57,627 bases of DNA, taken from Dyadobacter sp. 3J3 (GTDB lineage: Bacteria > Bacteroidota > Bacteroidia > Cytophagales > Spirosomataceae). The translations under genes and the position numbers were made by a program. Positions within the stretch are counted from its first letter, which is position 1, and every line of letters starts with the position of its first letter. The stretch is from positions 1 to 57,627 of the forward strand of contig NZ_VTOL01000025.1 of NCBI RefSeq assembly GCF_009801115.1. The letters are read 5' to 3'. The notes under the pieces were generated by a model, which did not search any database, was not told where the DNA came from, and saw nothing but the letters and a program-made list of their open reading frames with translations. This document shows positions 53,302 to 57,627 of this stretch, in pieces.

Positions 53302-54045
53302 TTACAATTCCTGAGCCGTCGGGCGAAAGATCACTTCATTGATATCTACATCGTCCGGCTGACTGATTGCAAAAGCAACAACACGCGCAAAACTTTCCGG
53401 ACTGATTCCGACTGATCCTACATAATCCTGGTTCGCTTTCTGGATATCGGCTTCTGTGATATGGTCGAGCAATTCTGTTTTAACAGCACCAGGGCAGACA
53501 ATGGTTGTACGGATGTTATAAGGCTTCACTTCCATGCGTAATCCTTCGGTCAATGCCCGCACAGCAAACTTGGTAGCGGAATAAACCGCAGAACCGCCGA
53601 ATATTTTATGTCCTGCCACCGAAGATGTGTTGATAATCTGGCCTGACTTTTGTTCTTTCATATAAGGCAGCACAGCAGCAATACCATAGAGCACGCCCTT
53701 TATATTCACATCGATCATGGTGTCCCACTCCTCGACATTGAGGCGGTCCATAGGTGATAACGGCATGACACCAGCGTTATTAAGTATGACGTCAACCCTA
53801 CCAAAATGCTTAACTGCTGAGTCGACGAATTGCTTTACCTCATCCCTTTTGGTCACGTCCACTTCTATTGCAAGAGATTTTCCACCATTATCATTGATTT
53901 CCTTTGAAAGCTTTTCAATTTTATCAGCCCTTCTGGCGCCGAGCACAACAGATGCTCCTAAGTTTGCCAGATACTTTGCGGCTGCTTCGCCCATGCCACT
54001 GCTCGCTCCGGTAATTACAACTACTTTTCCTTTGATATTTTCCAT
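53302..54045 (-). CDS. SDR family oxidoreductase
   Basis: A classical short-chain dehydrogenase of 247 residues, starting at MENIKGKVVVITGASSGMGE. The cofactor loop is TGASSGMG, and LGARRADK after strand 2 suggests NADP. NNAG is in VILNNAGVMPL. The catalytic residues are Ser in INTSSVAGHK and Tyr-x3-Lys in YSATKFAV. The upstream ATG at 54102 would add 19 residues that do not fit the family. It lies 75 bp downstream of the aldo/keto reductase gene on the same strand and is probably co-transcribed. The substrate is unknown. Confidence 0.93.
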   Translation of the reverse strand: MENIKGKVVVITGASSGMGEAAAKYLANLGASVVLGARRADKIEKLSKEINDNGGKSLAIEVDVTKRDEVKQFVDSAVKHFGRVDVILNNAGVMPLSPMDRLNVEEWDTMIDVNIKGVLYGIAAVLPYMKEQKSGQIINTSSVAGHKIFGGSAVYSATKFAVRALTEGLRMEVKPYNIRTTIVCPGAVKTELLDHITEADIQKANQDYVGSVGISPESFARVVAFAISQPDDVDINEVIFRPTAQEL

Positions 54046-54120
54046 GATTATTAATAATCTGATTTTACTTTTTGTTAATTTAATCTCGCTCCAAATGAGC
54101 ACAACTAGAATTCTAACGCG

Positions 54121-55104
54121 TTAGCGTTCAACTTGTTTTTGGATTTCGGCCGGGTAGCGTGCACCCAAAATCTCAATCCGAGAAACCGCTGTATTGATTT
54201 CGCTTAAATCATTTGCACTCAACTGAACATTGACGGCGCCCAGATTTTCTTCGAGGCGGTGGAGTTTTGTAGTTCCCGGAATGGGGACGATCCACGGTTT
54301 TTGTGCCAGCAGCCAGGCCAATGCAATTTGCGCAGCAGTTACTTGGTTTTGGGTTGCAATCTGACCCAGCAAATCCACCAGGTTTTGGTTTACTTTCCTG
54401 TTTTCCTCTGTAAAACGAGGGACTTTATTTCTAAAATCACTTTTGTCAAACGTCGTGTCGGCATTGATTTTACCAGTAAGAAAACCCTTCCCCAACGGGC
54501 TGAAAGGCACAAAGCCAATCCCCAGCTCGTCCAATGTGGGCAAGATTTCGGCCTCTGGTTCTTTCCACCAAAGCGAATATTCACTTTGCAAAGCGGCAAC
54601 CGGCTGCACAGCATGTGCCCTGCGAATGGTCGCAACGCCCGCCTCCGAAAGGCCAAAATGTTTCACTTTTCCTTCACTGATTAAATCCTTTACGGCTCCG
54701 GCAACATCTTCAATCGGTAAATTGGGGTCCACCCGATGCTGGTAAAACAGGTCGATTACATCCGTACGCAAACGTTTCAATGATGCTTCGGCGACGGCGC
54801 GGATGTTTTCCGGACGACTATCAAGACCCATGGCTGGCATCCCACCCGCAAAACCGAACTTGGTCGCGATCACCACATCCTTGCGAAATGGCTCCAAAGC
54901 CTCACCTAGCAATTCTTCATTCGCAAAGGGTCCATATGCCTCGGCTGTGTCAAAAAAAGTAACGCCTAGCTCCACGGCTCTGCGGATCAGTTTAATGGCT
55001 TCCTGCTTTTCAGTTGCAGGCCCGTAACCAAAGCTCAGCCCCATGCATCCCAGGCCAACCGCAGAAACTTCCAGCCCGCTATTTCCTAATTTTCGCTTTT
55101 CCAT
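54121..55104 (-). CDS. Aldo/keto reductase
   Basis: The 327-residue (beta/alpha)8 NADPH reductase starts MEKRKLGNSGLEVSAVGLGC. The catalytic tetrad is Asp in FFDTAEAYGP with its Tyr, Lys in VIATKFGF, and His in DLFYQHRVDP. The late NADP site reads VPIPGTTKLHRLEENLGAVN. This is the YghZ/AKR11-13-like type. It is divergent from the AraC gene at 55329, which probably controls it and the SDR behind it. It looks intact. Confidence 0.94.
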   Translation of the reverse strand: MEKRKLGNSGLEVSAVGLGCMGLSFGYGPATEKQEAIKLIRRAVELGVTFFDTAEAYGPFANEELLGEALEPFRKDVVIATKFGFAGGMPAMGLDSRPENIRAVAEASLKRLRTDVIDLFYQHRVDPNLPIEDVAGAVKDLISEGKVKHFGLSEAGVATIRRAHAVQPVAALQSEYSLWWKEPEAEILPTLDELGIGFVPFSPLGKGFLTGKINADTTFDKSDFRNKVPRFTEENRKVNQNLVDLLGQIATQNQVTAAQIALAWLLAQKPWIVPIPGTTKLHRLEENLGAVNVQLSANDLSEINTAVSRIEILGARYPAEIQKQVER

Positions 55105-55328
55105 ATTTTCAATTACCTAATCTATCGTTCAAATCGCCAGCCATTCGGAAGACTGGCACATCATCTCAGCCTTCAAGCTCCGATTATTGTATGACAAAGT
55201 TCCGGCCATTTTCGCGATCACTTTGTATATATATTCCTGATATTTATACCAATGTTCCGGATTCATGTTCTGTAAATAGTGATGCGCTGTTGAAATCTGT
55301 AATTTGGTATCGATTAATAAAATAGACT

Positions 55329-56234
55329 ATGGAAAATCAGATCCGCTTTGACTCGGTAAGTGAATACAATGCATTCAACCAGCACGAAACGCTGCATCCT
55401 TTGGTGACTGTTGTTGACCTGTCAAAAGCAGACATGCGCCGGAACCAAAACATGTATTTGGGGCTGTACTTTGTCATGCTTAAAGGAGTACCATGCGGCG
55501 ACTTGCGCTATGGCAAGCAGTATTATGATTATCAGGAAGGCACGCTCGTTTTCTTTGCGCCTGGCCAGGTGGTGAATGTTGAAAATTACGACGAATTATA
55601 CAAGCCAAATGGTTACGCGCTGGTTTTTCATCCGGATCTTCTGCACGGTACTTCACTGAATCAGCACATCCATGAATACAGCTTTTTTAGCTATCAGAGC
55701 CACGAATCTTTGCATATCTCCGAGCGGGAAAGACAAATTGTTCTGGATTGTCTTTCCAAAATAAAATACGAACTTGAACACGCTATCGACAAGCACAGCA
55801 GGAAGTTAATCGTTTCGAATATAGAGCTGTTTTTAGATTACTGCACGCGCTTTTACGACCGGCAATTCCTTACCCGCGATACCGTGCACAAAGGTATCCT
55901 AGAACGGTTTGAAACGCTTTTAACAAACTACTTTTTGTCAGAAAAACCCGGTTTGATCGGACTACCTTCGGTAGCGTATTTCGCCGATGAGCTGAACCTT
56001 TCAACAAAGTATTTTGGGGACCTGGTCAGAAAAGAAACCGGACAAACCGCTCAGGATTATATTCAGGCAAAAATAATTGATGTAGCCAAAGAAAGAATTT
56101 TTGACCAGACCAAAACAGTAAGCGAGATCGCCTTTGAAATGGGATTTAAATATCCACAGCATTTTTCAAGGTTATTCAAACAACGTGTCGGGCAAACGCC
56201 TAATGCATTTCGGGCGATTAGTAATTTGAATTGA
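55329..56234 (+). CDS. AraC family regulator, divergent from the aldo/keto reductase
   Basis: The 301-residue protein has a cupin-type N-terminal domain (DYQEGTLVFFAPGQVVNVEN) and a C-terminal double HTH (LPSVAYFADELNLSTKYFGD, then VSEIAFEMGFKYPQHFSRLF, then RVGQTPNAFRA). The divergent layout with a 224-bp intergenic region fits a local activator of the aldo/keto reductase and SDR genes. The inducer is unknown. Confidence 0.93.
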   Translation: MENQIRFDSVSEYNAFNQHETLHPLVTVVDLSKADMRRNQNMYLGLYFVMLKGVPCGDLRYGKQYYDYQEGTLVFFAPGQVVNVENYDELYKPNGYALVFHPDLLHGTSLNQHIHEYSFFSYQSHESLHISERERQIVLDCLSKIKYELEHAIDKHSRKLIVSNIELFLDYCTRFYDRQFLTRDTVHKGILERFETLLTNYFLSEKPGLIGLPSVAYFADELNLSTKYFGDLVRKETGQTAQDYIQAKIIDVAKERIFDQTKTVSEIAFEMGFKYPQHFSRLFKQRVGQTPNAFRAISNLN

Positions 56235-56253
56235 GAATGGATCTGATCACATA

Positions 56254-56727
56254 CTATGACCTTACATTGATCGTATGATTTAAGACAAATCCATTTGCCA
56301 CACTTCCTGATATTTGCGCCATTTGATTGGCAACACCGTCATTGAAAACCATGTCCCTTTCGTTGGTGGTATCTTGCAGCCCATGAGTTGCATAAACACC
56401 CTGCCTGTAAACAGTGTCACAAATTTCCTTGGGAAAAGCAATTTGGGTAACGAGTAAGGAAGTGCCCGAGCTGCTGTAAATATGAACGTGAATATGCGGT
56501 GCCCGGCCCGGATACCAGCCAGGGAAAATGCTTGTCCAGGCTACCAGACCCGAGGAGTCAGTTGTTTGACGCCCTCTTAAAAAATGCAAATCCGTTAAGC
56601 TGACAGATTGTGAGCTATTTCCACCGTATTCGGAATAATAACCGTCCTTATCGCATTGCCAGATATCCACCAGAACGCCAGGCAAAATTTCGCAATTCGC
56701 ATTCACATGTATAAGCCAAGAATTCAC
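56254..56727 (-). pseudogene. Intradiol ring-cleavage dioxygenase-like protein, 5' truncated
   Basis: From a GTG at 56727 the frame gives 157 residues of an intradiol dioxygenase-like protein. It contains PGVLVDIWQCDKDGYYSEYG with the first iron Tyr, HFLRGRQTTDSSGLV, and FPGWYPGRAPHIHVHIY with the second Tyr, Arg and the two His ligands. All iron ligands are present. Family members of this secreted type usually begin with a lipoprotein signal and a 'TEGPFP.....RSDI' segment, which is missing here. Upstream sequence in 56728-56980 does not encode it. The gene has thus lost its 5' end and promoter. Confidence 0.78.
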
Positions 56728-57107
56728 GACATTGAGATACTAGAAATCAGGTTGTCAAACAGCTTCCAGAATTTGTGACCGTGTTTCCAATGTCGACTGA
56801 GGAGGAAAAGCGACTGTTTGTTATTCTCAAAAAGCGTATATTGATGCAATGTATAATAGGAATTAGAGGATTGAAGAGGCGGAGTTAGAGTATTTGGGTA
56901 GTCGCGTGGCGTTGTTGTGGGATTTGACGGAGAGGATTTGTAGGGACCGGATTGAGCAGCTTGCCGATGACAAATCAATTTTTTTGAACTGTTAAATGCT
57001 TTTCAGATATTCACATTTGGATTTTAGAGGAATGTGTCCTTGGATAGCATCCATTAGATACATTCATCGACACCTTAGAATTGTTTATAAAAATTTTGTA
57101 ATAAAAA
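56728..57107. other. Gene-free stretch
   Basis: A minus-strand open frame at 56724-56978 has low-complexity composition and I reject it. On the plus strand, KQLPEFVTVFPMSTEEEKRL around 56757-56816 reads as protein-like for a short distance, perhaps a remnant. No clear feature otherwise. Confidence 0.35.
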
Positions 57108-57521
57108 ATGGACTTAAACCCTGACGAGCTATTGCCAGATGAGCTACTGTTTTCTTCCAGACTAAATGGGAGTTCAGTCAAAGGATCATATAGCACATTT
57201 CAATTCGTACTACGATTAAGAGATGACGTACGCAGTTCTCTCCAAAAAGGAGAATTTAATGAAGAAGCCATCCGAGCAAATTCGACGTCTATACATGAGA
57301 ACATCCATTGGTGGCAGCATATAGGTTCTAATCTTGGATTCCTATTCAGCTTAGCCGGTCCAGCGTTCGCTACGGCATGTTTTGATGAACTGAATGCTTT
57401 GGTAAAAAATGGCTTGAATTATAAGTCGCTAAAAAAATTTGATAAAATATATGTCGAAAAATACAACAAGGCAGACATTGAAGAATTAAACTTCATATTA
57501 AATAGACAATATCACGAATAG
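57108..57521 (+). CDS. Unknown protein with HExxH-like motif, probably truncated
   Basis: The 137-residue protein has STSIHENIHWWQHIGSNLGF, where HENIH matches the zinc-peptidase pattern HExxH. FSLAGPAFATACFDELNALV follows. No third zinc ligand is visible before the chain stops at YHE. The frame ends 15 bp before a GC-rich inverted sequence that may be a mobile-element end, so the 3' part was probably cut off. The family is not recognised; peptidase function is only a suggestion from the motif. Confidence 0.55.
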   Translation: MDLNPDELLPDELLFSSRLNGSSVKGSYSTFQFVLRLRDDVRSSLQKGEFNEEAIRANSTSIHENIHWWQHIGSNLGFLFSLAGPAFATACFDELNALVKNGLNYKSLKKFDKIYVEKYNKADIEELNFILNRQYHE

Positions 57522-57534
57522 ATTTGTAAGGGCA

Positions 57535-57627
57535 TAAAAAAAAGCCGCCCATGTTTTTAAGTTTGTAGCTGTGAAACAAATAAACGAAAAAGCCCGGGCG
57601 ACCTGCGACAAATTTAGAGCACTTACC
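57535..57627. mobile_element. Possible mobile-element end at the right edge
   Basis: GGGC and GCCGCCC flank an A-run at 57531-57552, and GAAAAAGCCCGGGCGACCTG follows at 57587-57606. The abrupt change right after a truncated gene suggests the end of an insertion sequence that continues beyond the window. No transposase residue is visible, so this is tentative. Confidence 0.3.

Noticed and set aside
56724..56978. Minus-strand frame left of the HExxH gene
   Set aside because: Low-complexity, no start context and no family.
1..57627. CRISPR arrays, tRNA and rRNA genes
   Set aside because: No regularly spaced repeats of CRISPR type and no tRNA cloverleaf or rRNA sequence were recognised on either strand by eye. 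A tRNAscan or Infernal run would be needed to exclude them fully.

Overview
The window looks like accessory DNA from a member of the Bacteroidota, most likely a Cytophagales bacterium of the Dyadobacter/Spirosoma kind. This is an inference. It rests on a TonB-dependent SusC/SusD pair, a protease with a type IX secretion (T9SS) C-terminal sorting domain, a DUF6520-type small exported protein, an ISAon1-type insertion sequence, AT-rich intergenic DNA and weak ribosome binding sites. No rRNA, tRNA or CRISPR array was found.

Left part (1-9500): an IS end, an IS200/IS605 TnpA, a membrane-anchored unknown protein, a SIR2-type putative NADase, an alpha/beta-hydrolase remnant, a subtilisin-like T9SS protease broken by an in-frame stop and a 3' frameshift, its lipoprotein neighbour, and a CoiA-like nuclease with a long coiled coil. 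From 9.6 to 12.8 kb lies a DNA-damage module: a three-gene umuDC operon divergent from a SRAP/YedK gene, with a palindrome between them.

The middle (13.6-31.3 kb) is a defence island. It holds an internally duplicated HEPN-like protein, an AbiL-type RloA/RloB pair preceded on the same strand by a frameshifted gene, a sce7726-sce7725-RES operon, an Rpn nuclease with a substituted catalytic residue, a BRCT-domain protein, a Gabija pair (GajA/GajB), and a cluster of an XRE-like regulator, a HELGH metallopeptidase and an AbiG-like protein. A truncated copy of the Rpn-BRCT segment lies left of the sce7726-sce7725-RES operon. The operon therefore sits between two copies of the same DNA, which suggests a cassette slot. 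This operon is my main candidate for an under-described system: a PD-(D/E)xK-like protein, a 'beta' protein and an NAD+-consuming RES protein.

From 31.4 to 42.5 kb there are large inverted repeats without genes, then a nutrient-uptake locus: TlpA-like thioredoxin, SusC, SusD, a strong terminator, the small exported DUF6520 protein, a MauE/DoxX-like membrane protein carrying a 39-bp palindrome in its coding sequence, an AraC regulator and an RteC-like protein. From 42.6 to 49.2 kb is a graveyard: an IS66 remnant interrupted by a small non-autonomous element, a complete ISAon1-like IS, a damaged Mrr-type nuclease/ImmA-IrrE fusion and a broken Tat-exported aldo/keto reductase.

From 49.2 to 57.6 kb is metabolic cargo: a periplasmic PaoABC-type molybdenum aldehyde oxidoreductase, an SDR and an aldo/keto reductase with a divergent AraC regulator, a 5'-truncated intradiol dioxygenase, and a short HExxH protein that stops just before what may be another mobile element. 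At least eight genes are broken or truncated, which fits a region with high turnover.
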